Of a stretch of DNA of 64,000 bases, positions 48,519-58,618 are shown in pieces. Position 1 is the first letter of the stretch; each line of letters starts with the position of its first letter. The position numbers and the translations under genes are program-made. Source of the DNA: Phytophthora hibernalis (taxonomy: Eukaryota > Oomycota > Peronosporomycetes > Peronosporales > Peronosporaceae); the NCBI GenBank assembly GCA_012656075.1, contig JAAKBF010000324.1, positions 496,001 through 560,000 of the forward strand, written 5' to 3'. The notes beneath the pieces are model-generated. The model was not told where the DNA came from. It saw only the letters and a list, made by a program, of their open reading frames with translations, and searched no databases.

Positions 48519-50368
48519 TCGTACCTTAGGACTACCGCATGCACCATCGTTCGTAAAGGCGACGCTGCCGTTATTGCAGAGGGCCATGCTGGATCAATTC
48601 CACGAGTCACATCTGGAAGTGCTGCTGACAGCGGACGTGACACCCAAGGCTCGACTCCGGCGCAACATGACGCACAACGCGCTGTTCGCCCATCTGTACG
48701 CGGCGAATGCAGACTCCCTCGGAGCCGCCATATGATCGCCCGACTGATGGGAGACGTGAAGATGCTACATTTTGACGGCATCCACACGCTCAAGTTCGTT
48801 TTCAACTCCCAGAGAGTGGCGACGCTCTACACGGGGATAGCTCTCCGCCTCAATGGTATCTGTGTACGTCTAGAAGATTCCAGCGACGATGCGGCTACTG
48901 GCACATACCACCAAGCCCGACTCCGCCGTCAATATGCCGTGCGCATCTACGGGGCCGAAGACATCGGACTTGTGATGCTACTGGCGGCGTTGGGGCGTCT
49001 GCCAGGGTGAAAGTGGTCGATGCAGAACGACCCAGGCTTAAATCGACCGACATCATTGACAATCGTTACATGCTGCTACGTTTTCAATCGAAACAATGTC
49101 CGGCGGCGTTACGCGGGGTAACGAAGCTGGAGATACTGGGTCAGTTGGTGACCATTCACCACCATGTGGTGCACCAGCGGCTGCCGTGTGTACGGTGTTA
49201 TGTGCCGTTTCACATGACAGGGTTTTGCGAGGCGAAACCATGGCAATTGGAGAAACTCAACGTCAAGTACAAGAGGACGTACTTGGGACATACGAAGTCG
49301 GGGAAGTGATTCAATATAACCACACCGATGGGGAGAGTTTAGCGCCCTTTTTGGACATCTTGCAAAAGGGGTTGGTTGGGTCGATGGCTCCCACACCCGG
49401 GTGCGCGGGCACGATCGAATCAGCAGAACTGGTGCGGCTGGAGATAGAACCTGAGGTGGCAAGTGGCGAGCACAACCAGCAGATGCAGGCAACAGGGGCG
49501 ACTGCTGTGGGTCAGCTGCGACCGGCAGGAGCAGCGACAGCAACGCGTGAAACAACGGAGGATGGGTACACCGTTGTCAAGCACCGTCATGGCAGGAAAG
49601 AGACAGAGGCGTCCAAGCACACGAACGCGGGACCCCACGGGGACTTCACGCAAGACAAGAAACCTGAGACGGCAACAGCCACACCCGAAGGCTGTCATGC
49701 ACCAAGTACATCTGAGGGACCAGAAGCACCAGCCTCCCAAATATCGAGGCGGAAGTCCCCATGAAGAATCCACGGAAGCAAACACAGGGCCATGGCCACG
49801 CAAAGGCGAAGGTCAAGGCGCCAGCTTTCGCCCTGTTCAAACGTGAACAGGAACGCGGGCGTTTCGCAGTGATACTGGAAGAGGACGATGCTGGGAGCGA
49901 GGAGGATAGCGAAGAGGAGAAGGATGAGGCGCCGTACGCGTACACTCCATCCCCACCGGGCGGCAGCACGAGACAGTGACGCCTATGGATGTTGAAGAGG
50001 GATCGCAGAATGAAATGCAAAGGCCGGATCAGGCGGGGCCCAGATTGGGTGCAACTACGACGAGGTCGGAACAGCGGGTCACGGATACGGGCGCGCAGAC
50101 TGGACCAGTGACAACTCCCGAACGGCTGATCTCACAGACAACGAGGCCGGCATCGAAGCACGAACACGATGAAGGGCTACGGTGGGCTGACACAGACCCG
50201 AGCAGTGATGCAGAATCCGTGCTGTCGGGATACGTCGGATCATCGGCGCCGTCGCAAACGCAATACCCCGGCTCCGAATTCCCTACTCGTTGCGGTAAGA
50301 TGCTGATGATGTAGTGGGGAGCTTTGTGGCGGAAGAGGGACCTCTCCTCGGCCATCGGGCGTCGCTCT
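48519..50368 (+). pseudogene. LINE-type ORF1, 3' part, with zinc knuckle
   Basis: Continuation of the frame broken at 27248. It includes a basic nucleic-acid-binding-like region (48732-49010), then HHHVVHQRLPCVRCYVPFH with the complete zinc knuckle CVRCYVPFHMTGFC (49190-49231, CX2CX4HX4C), then Glu/Thr/Pro-rich low-complexity sequence with EDGYTVVKHRHGRKE (49558-49602). The frame shifts near 48730, 49007, 49297 and 49755 are each one missing base, mostly in G or C runs. The layout fits ORF1 of an L1/Tx1-like non-LTR retrotransposon. No endonuclease or reverse transcriptase follows. Confidence 0.7.
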
Positions 50369-50369
50369 G

Positions 50370-50838
50370 GTGGAACAGGAGGCGGACGAAGATATGCGAG
50401 ACGGTTCTGCGTTTACGACGCTGAGTCAAGACGGTTTCTCCATTGAGAAGACGTCACCTGCTCCGGGCATGCCGCAACAGCTTCCAGGTTTCCTCATGCC
50501 TTTCCACGGGTCGCTCACGTCGGTTCCCGCAAACGGGCAATGCGCGTACGGGGCGTTGTACGCCTCAACAACAACAACTGTGGAGACGAAGCTACAGTTC
50601 ACAGCGGCGGTAGTCAAAGCAGCCAATATAGTTAAGCGAAGCGTCTACACGCTAATGATGGCAAATTTAGCGAATGACGTCGACTGCAAAGTGGTGGATC
50701 CCATACAAGAACTGCAAAGACTCTACCCGTCGCAACCACCGCCGACGAACGAGACGGTAGCGACTGCTGCTTTGTACGAGCACTACACGCAGGAGCGGGC
50801 TCGCACTGTGAACTCCCACATTCCGGCTGCTTTACGGA
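50370..50838 (+). CDS. OTU-like cysteine-protease domain
   Basis: The segment VPANGQCAYGALYAST (~50521-50570) resembles the OTU catalytic box (D-G-x-C), with Asn in place of Asp. Downstream helices read KSVYTLMMANLAND-like sequence. OTU domains accompany retrotransposon ORFs in several protists, and it follows the zinc-knuckle ORF here, so it is probably part of the same element. The catalytic His was not found before the frame runs into the MULE transposase at ~50838. Only half of an OTU fold is therefore present. Confidence 0.5.
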
Positions 50839-50839
50839 G

Positions 50840-52071
50840 GTGTTGGCGACTGATGAAATTGGGTTGGCTGACGTTACTCTCACACCTCAGGAAGTTTGGC
50901 GCATTATTCGCGACAAGTTCTACAACAATGACGATTTGATTGTTCAGGGTGCTTCCAAAAAGCAGATTTTGGGTCGGCTTTATCGCACGAGAACAACCCA
51001 TTTTGGACGTGAAATGTACGGCCATATCGAAAGTGAGCCACTTTGCGACGTCCGAAACAACCCAGGCCTGAAATTCTTTCAGTTCCACTTCACCTACTAC
51101 GAAGGCGAGGTTTTGCATCGAGTTATCGGGTGGGCGCATCCTCAGCTTGTCGATCGAATGAGGCAGCAACAAACTTCTCTCTTCTTCGATGCCACGTACA
51201 GATGTGTACCGGAGCAGTTCTACCAGCTTGTGATCATCATGATGTTTGACAACATTTCCGACCTGTACTTGCCCGTGTTTTATGTGCTAACGACGGGCAA
51301 GACTACATATGTCTACGAGCATTTGCTACACTTCGTGTTCGTTGCAACCAAGAGAAAACTCAAGCCAGCTCACGTTGCCTGCGATTTCGAGTATGCAATG
51401 ATCAAGGCTATCAAGAATCAGTTTCCTGAAACCCGCATAATTGGCTGCCTTTTTCACTTCAAGCAAGCAATTCGACGAAAAATGCTGAAACTTCAAATTT
51501 CGGAAGAAGACATATCCCTAGCAATGCGGGAGGGCTGCTTCGACAGACTGACAGTGATCCCGCGCTCCGATATCACTGGTCAGGGAAGCGTGATGTTCGA
51601 TCTCGGTTGAAGCGCGACTGTCTGGCAGCGGGAATTTCCTATTCAAAGGAGAACTGGAAGCGATTTTGGAAATATTTTGAAAGGACCTGGATCAAGAAAT
51701 TTAAGCCTGAATGGTGGAATGTGTCTGGTCTTCGTCAAGATTTAGTGAACCGGACGAACAACCCCCTCGAGCGCTACAACAGATCGCTTAATGAGGCATT
51801 TTCCGTCGCCCACCCAAATGTCACGCAGTTCATTGGTGTTATTGAAGAGCAAAGTCGTGAAAATGTCAGACTTTTAGCGGATATTTCAAACCGTCGGGCT
51901 TGCGCTCCAAATCACGCTCCTGCCCTCACTTCCTCTGACCTCGAACCTGACTCGGAGTCTGATTCGGATAACGAGGGGTTTGTAGATTCAGATGTCAGCT
52001 CCTGCACCTCGTCGATAGCGTCTGTCTCCCGGAGTACTAGTTACAGTGCGTCAACATCAGTAAATCCATAA
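50840..52071 (+). pseudogene. MULE-family transposase (frame-broken)
   Basis: DDE transposase with FFDATYRCVPEQF (first Asp 51188), ACDFEYAMIKAI (second Asp 51382), GCLFHFKQAIRRK (the CxxH signature of MULEs, ~51449), and NNPLERYNRSLN with the Glu near 51769. The tail is Ser/Asp-rich. One shift at 51600 breaks the frame. Adding one T at 50831-50833 fuses it in frame with the upstream OTU-like segment. No terminal inverted repeat was found at either side, and the usual N-terminal zinc-finger part is missing, so the 5' end looks truncated or captured. Confidence 0.82.
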
Positions 52072-52721
52072 ATAGACTTTCAAAGTGTAAAACGAGCTAA
52101 CTTCATTTTTAAAAGTCAAAATCGCACTGCTGCACGGATCAACCGGCAGCCCTATGCTCATGCTTCACCCCTAACCACAACCAGACTGCCAACATTACGC
52201 CGGTTTGCCTGCATGCCCACTTCAGAAAACGAAGGTACTATCACACTAGTTGTGTATGCCAACACAACAGTATATATATTCGCATTTGGTCGAGACTTCC
52301 AAAACCACTTCGACAATTGCTTCGTACCTCTACAATATTATATAATATCAAGTATCCAAAATATATAATATGACAGTTATATGAAGAATCGTTTGAAAGA
52401 TCTTTGTATGGGTCAAATTTAGGGTCAAATTTAGGGTCAACTTTTTTGAATAAGACAATGGGCTTGGCTTAAAAGTGTTGACCCATTTTGACCTTGACCG
52501 AATTTGACCCAAAAAATCGCTCCCTCACAGACGCTGCCACTCGTTCTGACCGTAGAAAACGTATCGTGATGCAATCCACTGCTTCGAAAGTCGATCATGA
52601 AAGCCATGTTCAAAATGCATGTTCATCCCGCAAGAACCTACACTTTAAGCAGCAAACATGTAGAGTACACGTATAGCCTAGTCGCGAAGGTCCCCGCTTC
52701 TCCGATCCAGGCACAAGGGAA
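52072..52721. other. AT-rich non-coding interval
   Basis: 650 bp after the MULE transposase. It holds the inverted repeat listed separately and otherwise nothing I can identify. Confidence 0.5.
52409..52511. repeat. Imperfect inverted repeat of GGGTCAA units
   Basis: Left arm 52409-52441 contains three GGGTCAA units (TGGGTCAAATTTAGGGTCAA...). Right arm 52477-52511 contains the complement (TTGACC units) ending AATTTGACCCA. Spacer about 35 bases. It looks like a miniature foldback element or a terminal fragment. Confidence 0.65.
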
Positions 52722-54642
52722 ATGAGCGATGTCGTGATGCCATCTCAAACCGACCTACTCCGCGCTGACAAAGTGCTGTGTCCAGCCACCGAGTGGTCGT
52801 TTCCTCATTATCCAATTTGCCGTCATGGTAGCCTCACCTCCCAGCTTCTCTCCCGATCTATGAACTGCCTCCCCGTGCCGACACGCACCATGTCGCAGTG
52901 GAGTCGTCGAGCCGAACATCCATCCGTCACGTCAAGTCTTCCCCAACTCGATCGCTACCATGACCGAGCTGAGAGAACCTTGACCGAAACTATCGCAGCG
53001 TACGGAGAGCTCGACGGTAGCGTCGACACCGGGCGATGGAAGGCTCTCAAGTCGAGACATGGCGTCCGCCTATTTCGCCGACGTCAATTGACCACGGAAG
53101 GCCAAACGCCATTGCTGTGCGTGGGCACATTGCGTGGTTGCTTCGATGTCTTGCCTTTAGTGGAGTGCTTGGCCTTGAGTCTCGGTTGAGAGGCAAATTG
53201 AAGACTGAGATTGAATAGAGAATTATGCAAGCTACTGCTCTCCTGCTGTAAGTGGTTTCTCTTTGGGTAGTTTCTCTGAGTGCTCGGATAAAAATTCACG
53301 CTGCAACGGACGGACTGCCCATTCGCATGCAACGGACGATTGCAATGCACCCAGTGATGCCATCTCCGTCACATTCGACGATGTCCTGGAAGGATTGTAC
53401 TGTGACAACACCGAAGACATGCTTCTTATGAATGCCATCAAGTGTCCGCGACTCACTGAAAGCGCCGTGTTGTACACGGTGCAGAAGGAGTCGACGCAGG
53501 CGCCCTACGCCTTCACGGGCATCAAGTGGGCCACAATGAAACTGTCCGTGGCGAGCAACCGAGACTTGTGCTACTTCGACAAGATGGGGCTGGCTCAACA
53601 GAGGTCGGGGAAGCGGATGACTTACCATGTCATGCAGTCCGTGGATCTACATGAAATTCCACACAAGTCGATGCACAAATGTGTTCGACTTTCGCTTTGC
53701 TATGTTTTGGAAGAGCTGGAAGATGATCTAGTCGGCGTCTACATGCAGGGTGAGACGAACTACACTTCACTGCCCTGCTTCGCCACATCAGCGATATCGG
53801 ACATGCTGTTAGCAACTGCAAACGTTTTGGAGTGCACCCGCGCGAAGAAGTTGGCGCTTCTCATAGCGGCAAACCGTCCAGGTGCCTGGAGATACAACTT
53901 GTCTTGGAAGAACTGCTACATCTGCAAAGGGGGATCCTTGTTCTTCGGGAGCCTAAATAACTGCGCCGGGTGCAACAAGCTCGTGTGCAAGAAGTGCCGG
54001 TTTAGGGAGCACGTTTTCGCTCGTGACTCGGGTTCGCGGACCCACCTCAAGCGAGCTGAGTTCTGCAGCGTGTGCACCTCCAAGACGACCTTGCCCCTCG
54101 ACCAAATTCGCATCGAAGCTAGTGGATACGTGGTGGAGCTGAGTCATGCAGCAGCGAATGCTACGTTCTTTATGATCGATGAGGAGAACGAGGACGCCAC
54201 GGTAGACATCCAAGACAGCGATCGGTCTCTGACATCATTCGTGCGCAAAATCACGGCTCAGATGCAGGAGCTGAGCAATCGTGGCGTCAACTGTGCATCC
54301 AGCTTGTCGTCCACGGGGAAGGCAGAGGACGATGCGGATGAAGGCGAAGACGTGCTCAATTCGAGTCGATTGAAAACCGGTCAATTCATGGTTCTTGAGA
54401 ATGATTTGTCGCGGCCTAGCCCAAGCTCAACAACATCGACGACGTCGTCTTCATACGGTCACGATGAGGACGACCCAGAGAGCTTTCACGCCTCGCTATT
54501 TGCAAAACTTCAGCAGGTATCGCACCAGGCGGAAGAAACTTTATATTTCGTGCGACAGCAGTCCCTTGTCGCACACTCCGTGCGAGCACGCAGTCGTCGG
54601 AACACCGCATCATCGGAACGCTCGGGATATATGAGCCAGTAG
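52722..54642 (+). CDS. START-domain protein with FYVE-like zinc finger
   Basis: Oomycete lipid-binding-type protein. The first part (52722-53150) ends in the START-like segment GVRLFRRRQL and PLLCVGTLRG. The second open frame resumes with FDDVLEGLYCDNTEDM (53375) and continues through the START core. A FYVE-like zinc module with four CxxC pairs follows, beginning NCYICKGG (~53911) and ending EFCSVCTSK (~54084). It lacks the RHHCR lipid-binding motif, so phosphoinositide binding is doubtful. The C-terminus is Ser/Thr/Asp-rich and ends at 54642. About 220 bp between 53155 and 53375 do not fit the domain and are an intron, insertion or misassembly. Start at 52722 is the first ATG of the frame and is uncertain. 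Confidence 0.75.
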
Positions 54643-54769
54643 CCTTGCTAACTACATGTACCAGCTAGTTTGAAATTTGTGTTTTCAGCAATAGCGCTTC
54701 AGTAATAAATATTGCAATATGAATCGATGCAATTCGTCTTTGCTCAATAATTGGAGCAATACAAAACAT

Positions 54770-54806
54770 ATTTGGCGTTTCGATTTTTTAAATTGAAACG
54801 CCAAAT
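54770..54806. repeat. Perfect 12-bp inverted repeat
   Basis: ATTTGGCGTTTC and GAAACGCCAAAT are separated by 13 AT-rich bases. It lies 128 bp after the START/FYVE-like stop, too far and in the wrong context for a known terminator type. Confidence 0.7.
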
Positions 54807-55723
54807 AATTTAAAAAATGTGATTGTACTTTTTGAAATTATTTTAAATAACCCCAATTACTAGTAATTATCGTGTGCGAGCTAAAAACGAAACTATAAAA
54901 TTCCTGCTGTTGCCAGAGTTGGCGACCAATAGTTGCTGCTGCAGTTGCTCCATTTTTTCGACCTACAAGTTGAAATTTATTTCAAAGTATATCAGTGATC
55001 CGATTTTCCGCTCAAAAAGCATGCTTGACAAAAATCATCAACTGCACCAGCTCAACAACTCATCTCCAAATCTACTAAGGAACTAACTAGTGGTACAAAA
55101 CAACACATCCCCGGGATAAAGGGGGTGAAAGCAACTCGCTCGGCAGACCGAAACAACGCCTGCGGTTTAAAGATCCGTGTGCGCAGCACGCGGGCTTAAA
55201 CCTAGGACCAAGCAGGGTCACACCTAGCTCAGCTTAGGGTTGTGTCACCGCGTTGCCTGTGGCGTGTTAGTTCAACATTCACGCAACATCTATTAAAGTT
55301 TCCTTTCAATTATAACAATAGAAACCTGCACTCCATCGACCGGACATATCCACATCGCTATTTTGTAGTTCGTACTCAGTAAATGTACGTGCAACTAGAA
55401 TCTGCGCATACTCAAGACTACCTGGCTGGGACTCTATGGAGCACATCCACATTGCGATGTCTGCCGCTACTAACGACTTCAAACCGGGTGGGTGGTTCTG
55501 TTGTCCGGCAGAATTAGACATTTTCCACGCAAAGTAGGAAGCTACATGCTCTCAACCAACAGCCCCTCCGTGCATATGTATCAACCTGACTATATATAAT
55601 CCACGATGAAACCAAAAAACAATTCACCGCTCCTCACGTTCGACTCCCAGCGCTGGATCACCACTTTTTTAAAAGAGTTTAAAAACTCATTCCACAACAT
55701 TTGGCATGAAAGCTACGCCTCGG

Positions 55724-56017
55724 GTCGGAAAACACAGTTTAGTATTGCATATTGCAATACTTTTTGCAATGCAATTTGCATTGCAAAAAATAAAAGCCGT
55801 AATAATCATTTCAATACTCCTGTCGACAATTATTTACATTTATTGCAATAATGGACTCTTTGAAAGACCCTAAATCACTTGATGTTTGTATGAACCGGTG
55901 GAGATTCAGTCAATTTAGCTTCAATAATAATATATTCAATATCACGTCCACCCGTAATACATATTTCCGTACAAAAATATAGTACTTGCAATACCGCAAT
56001 ATTTTTCCGAGCCCTGC
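55724..56017. mobile_element. Possible hAT-like MITE
   Basis: The right end is TTTTTCCGAGCCCTG; its complement, CAGGGCTCGGAAAAA, resembles a hAT terminus and the element at 23913. The left end CGGGTCGGAAAACACA is an imperfect match, and both ends are followed inward by GTATTGCA-like sequence. The interior has several ATTGCAAT/TTGCAATGCAA hairpins. I could not find a matching target duplication, so this is tentative. Confidence 0.35.
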
Positions 56018-56375
56018 CAGGCTGTAAGCGGCGAGGCTTCTGCCTCCGCAAACGCGCTGAAAGCCTCAGTAGTAATATTCAGCAGGTTACGCAGTGATTT
56101 TCTTTTTCTTAGCTTTATTTTACAAGGAGAATAGGTTTAACCGTTTCTTATGCGATGCTAGGGGTTTCATCGACGCAACCTCTCGACCAGCATCCAACGC
56201 TTTAAGAGTGTTCGTAGACGGCTTAACCGTTTCTAATCCCCAAATGTTGGTTCAGAAGCGTCCGTACAACCTCTCACCATTGGGTGAGGTAGGGCTACAT
56301 CTATGTGACAGCGCTTCATCACGCCTTTCTTTCCCACCAAAATTCTCCCTCCTTCTCGAATCTCCTCGAATAAAG

Positions 56376-57731
56376 ATGGTGACGCTCGTGTGCTCGATCG
56401 TTGGCGAGGAGGGAAGCGCGTTTCCTGTAGACATCGACGCGAGTCAGTTGGTGGGCCACTTGAAGAAGGCGATCAAGGAGGAGAAGCCGAACAAGATCCA
56501 GTGTGATGCGGACGAGCTGCAGCTCTTCCTGGCGAAGAAGGGCGACGCGTGGCTGAAAGATGACGATCCTGCTGCGCTGGAGTTGGAAGAAGGAAATACG
56601 CATCAAGACATTCAAACGGTGATCGATGGCGAGAAGATGAGGGCGACGAAGACTTTGCAGCACTGGCTGTTTGACAAGAACAAAATGCCGCAGCCATCCA
56701 CTGACCAAATCCACGTGCTGGTGGTGGTTCCGGAAAGTTCAGCGAAAGAAGCTACAGCCGCCTCAACGCCGGTGACTATTGACCAAGTGGAGATGACAAT
56801 GAATAAGGTTCTGAAGGAGCGGGATGAGCGGGATGAGAAGATGCTATCGATTTCGATATCAACATGCACACGCTCGAAAGAAGAGAGACTGATGACAACA
56901 TTGGGTTACACGTACTCGGCCATTGTTGTCGCGGAAGACATAGATGGCTCGATTCATCCTTACGCATGGCACGAAAACGTAGCCGAGGACCACTTAGAGC
57001 AACGGATAGGGTACATGCAGTACTTTCGAGACAACCTTCCGGGTGTCTTGAATCAGGACGAAAGCAAAACAACTCCTTCAAGATCTTCCCCAAGACTGAA
57101 GCCCAAGTATTATCTGAAGGACGCAACGCAGATAAGGAACTTGCTCGACTGCAATGCTTCAAGCGGTTTGCCCTTCAAAGTGAAGGGGACGACGGATCTG
57201 ATGATTATCGACGAAACGGCAAACTCCATGAATGAAGTTTTTGCTGGTCTTCACTTTGTGATCGAACTCAAGAAGGAAGAGTGTGGTGTCAAAGAACGAT
57301 GTCAAATACTTCTTGAGTTGGTTGCGGCGGACTTGAAAAGTGAAAACCGTTGTGCTCCTGTGGGATTGCTCACCAACTTGAACAACTACTGGTATTTTCT
57401 GTGGTTCACGCCAGGCAGAGAAATCGCGAGAATGACGCTCAGGTGTCCAGCTAACGGATTCCAAATGATGAAAGAACTTCTGAAGGAGACAAATAGGGTT
57501 GCATCAACTGGAGTGTTTCCCATGCGGATTCCTTTCTTGCGTGTACCTCTTCCGAAGCGTCAGAAGTTGCTCAAAGCTGCGCCTGCAGGCGATGATGCCG
57601 CAACAGAAATGCTGGAGAGATACGAGTTGATGTCTGATGAGCTCAGTCCGGAGTTCTTGCTGGCGAGGAGAATGGAATACGAATTTCGAATGGTTCGTGA
57701 AATGCCGATTCATAGTGGAATGTACTCCTAA
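56376..57731 (+). CDS. CRN: Crinkler (CRN) effector with PD-(D/E)XK-like C-terminal domain
   Basis: Intact 451-residue protein of the Crinkler family, host-translocated nucleus-targeted effectors of oomycetes. The N-terminal ubiquitin-like header has LQLFLAK at residues 48-54 (a standard LFLAK motif) followed by GDAWL. The header ends at HVLVVVP (113-119), the usual boundary of the translocation module. The C-terminal domain (~150-451) has GTTDLMI with Asp274 and FVIELKKE with Glu297 and Lys299, a D...E-x-K arrangement suggesting a restriction-endonuclease-like nuclease fold; that part is inference. ATG at 56376 is chosen because the header starts there (MVTLVCSIVG); the open frame extends upstream to 56094 without similarity. 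No signal peptide is visible, as is common in CRNs. This is the only multi-kilobase-scale effector-type gene here and it is unbroken. Confidence 0.92.
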   Translation: MVTLVCSIVGEEGSAFPVDIDASQLVGHLKKAIKEEKPNKIQCDADELQLFLAKKGDAWLKDDDPAALELEEGNTHQDIQTVIDGEKMRATKTLQHWLFDKNKMPQPSTDQIHVLVVVPESSAKEATAASTPVTIDQVEMTMNKVLKERDERDEKMLSISISTCTRSKEERLMTTLGYTYSAIVVAEDIDGSIHPYAWHENVAEDHLEQRIGYMQYFRDNLPGVLNQDESKTTPSRSSPRLKPKYYLKDATQIRNLLDCNASSGLPFKVKGTTDLMIIDETANSMNEVFAGLHFVIELKKEECGVKERCQILLELVAADLKSENRCAPVGLLTNLNNYWYFLWFTPGREIARMTLRCPANGFQMMKELLKETNRVASTGVFPMRIPFLRVPLPKRQKLLKAAPAGDDAATEMLERYELMSDELSPEFLLARRMEYEFRMVREMPIHSGMYS

Positions 57732-57988
57732 TGGTTTAGATAAGAAGCCGAGTCTGGACCAAATCAAGTTATCCAGAAGCTCACTGCAGACGCTGCCACT
57801 GCTTTACTAGTTATCTTAAGGTGAAGAAGACTCAAAATTCGAAGCAGTGATAAATGAATATCCTTATTAAGCACACATGCCTGGAATCGTTAGATTCAAT
57901 ATTACCGGTAGTAAACAATTCAGCTCAACGTAACTTGCTACTTTTGCTCCTTAATTATTGTTTATCCTAACAAATGTAAAGTTTATAG

Positions 57989-57997
57989 TATATAAAG
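57989..57997 (+). promoter_or_regulatory. TATATAAAG element before the first Polinton ORF
   Basis: TATATAAAG lies directly before the ATG at 57998. The identical nonamer is at 58530-58538, about 80 bases before the polymerase frame. Shared position before two ORFs suggests an element-specific promoter, though in the first case the leader would be only a few bases. Confidence 0.35.
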
Positions 57998-58228
57998 ATG
58001 GCGTACTCATCCGATAAATATCAACTTAACAAGGAGCGTATCAAAGCCGCTCCAAAGCGCTACTATCTCAATACGAGAGAAACACGTATCGATAAGCAGC
58101 GAGAGTACGATGAGAAGCACCGCGATCAAATTAACGCTCAAAAGCGAAAGTTGTACGCGGTAAAGAAAAAATCGAACTTAAGCAAAGTGAAACCGAAATT
58201 ACCAGCGAAACCTAGCTTAGCTAATTAA
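57998..58228 (+). CDS. Small Lys/Arg-rich protein of Polinton
   Basis: 76 residues, strongly basic, Tyr- and Gln-containing, helical-looking N-terminal half (repeated R-x-K and Y-x-R patterns) and a Lys/Pro-rich tail. Function unknown; a DNA-binding or terminal-protein-like role would fit the charge. Intact frame, ATG start to TAA. Confidence 0.55.
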   Translation: MAYSSDKYQLNKERIKAAPKRYYLNTRETRIDKQREYDEKHRDQINAQKRKLYAVKKKSNLSKVKPKLPAKPSLAN

Positions 58229-58268
58229 TTAAAAAATCGAAAATAGAAAGTCGATACTGAGATAAACC

Positions 58269-58496
58269 GCACCTAAATCACTTTTAGGAGTTGATGATAG
58301 CTACACTCAATTTCTATTTGGATGCGATACAGTATCAGAGATCTCTAAGGTGGATTTAGCGCGCAATTTACTTCCTCGATCGACTGTTGGATTTGGTAAG
58401 CACAAGACCAAATCGTTCGAATGGGTCAAGACCAACGATAAAATATATTATCATTGGCTCCAAAGTCTTGACAAGGCTTTTGCCAGGTATCTCTAA
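58269..58496 (+). pseudogene. Fragment with FGKHKTKSFEWV motif
   Basis: A 76-codon open stretch without ATG reads GFGKHKTKSFEWVKTNDK then YYHWLQSLDKAF. The FGK-x-K-x-K-S/T-F/Y-x-W/V pattern occurs in small domains of phage and giant-virus proteins attached to nucleases. It is probably the remains of a Polinton cargo gene. Confidence 0.4.
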
Positions 58497-58529
58497 ATTA
58501 ATTTTTTGCAGATTTTTCTTGAGGTCTAA

Positions 58530-58538
58530 TATATAAAG
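58530..58538 (+). promoter_or_regulatory. TATATAAAG element before the polymerase frame
   Basis: Identical to the nonamer at 57989-57997 and 81 bases upstream of the polymerase frame, a plausible TATA position. Confidence 0.4.
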
Positions 58539-58618
58539 ACGATCCTGAGCGAAAAAAGTATAACTATAACGACGACCCCACGAGGGGAAAATGTAACCAC
58601 CGATAATATATAGCAAGT

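Larger units (their letters stand above)
54643..56375. other. AT-rich intergenic interval with small repeats
   Basis: 1.7 kb without a gene I can support. It contains the hairpin at 54770-54806, a GC-richer island at 55090-55270 with no recognised function, and an inverted-repeat-bounded stretch near 55724-56017. A short minus-strand frame at 55306-55521 (71 codons) is too weak to call. Confidence 0.5.

Noticed and set aside
55306..55521. 71-codon minus-strand frame as a retroelement gag fragment
   Set aside because: Nothing beyond length supports it; no zinc knuckle, LTR or neighbouring domain.
56094..56375. 94-codon N-terminal extension of the CRN protein
   Set aside because: The CRN header starts with its own ATG at 56376, and the extension resembles no CRN leader.
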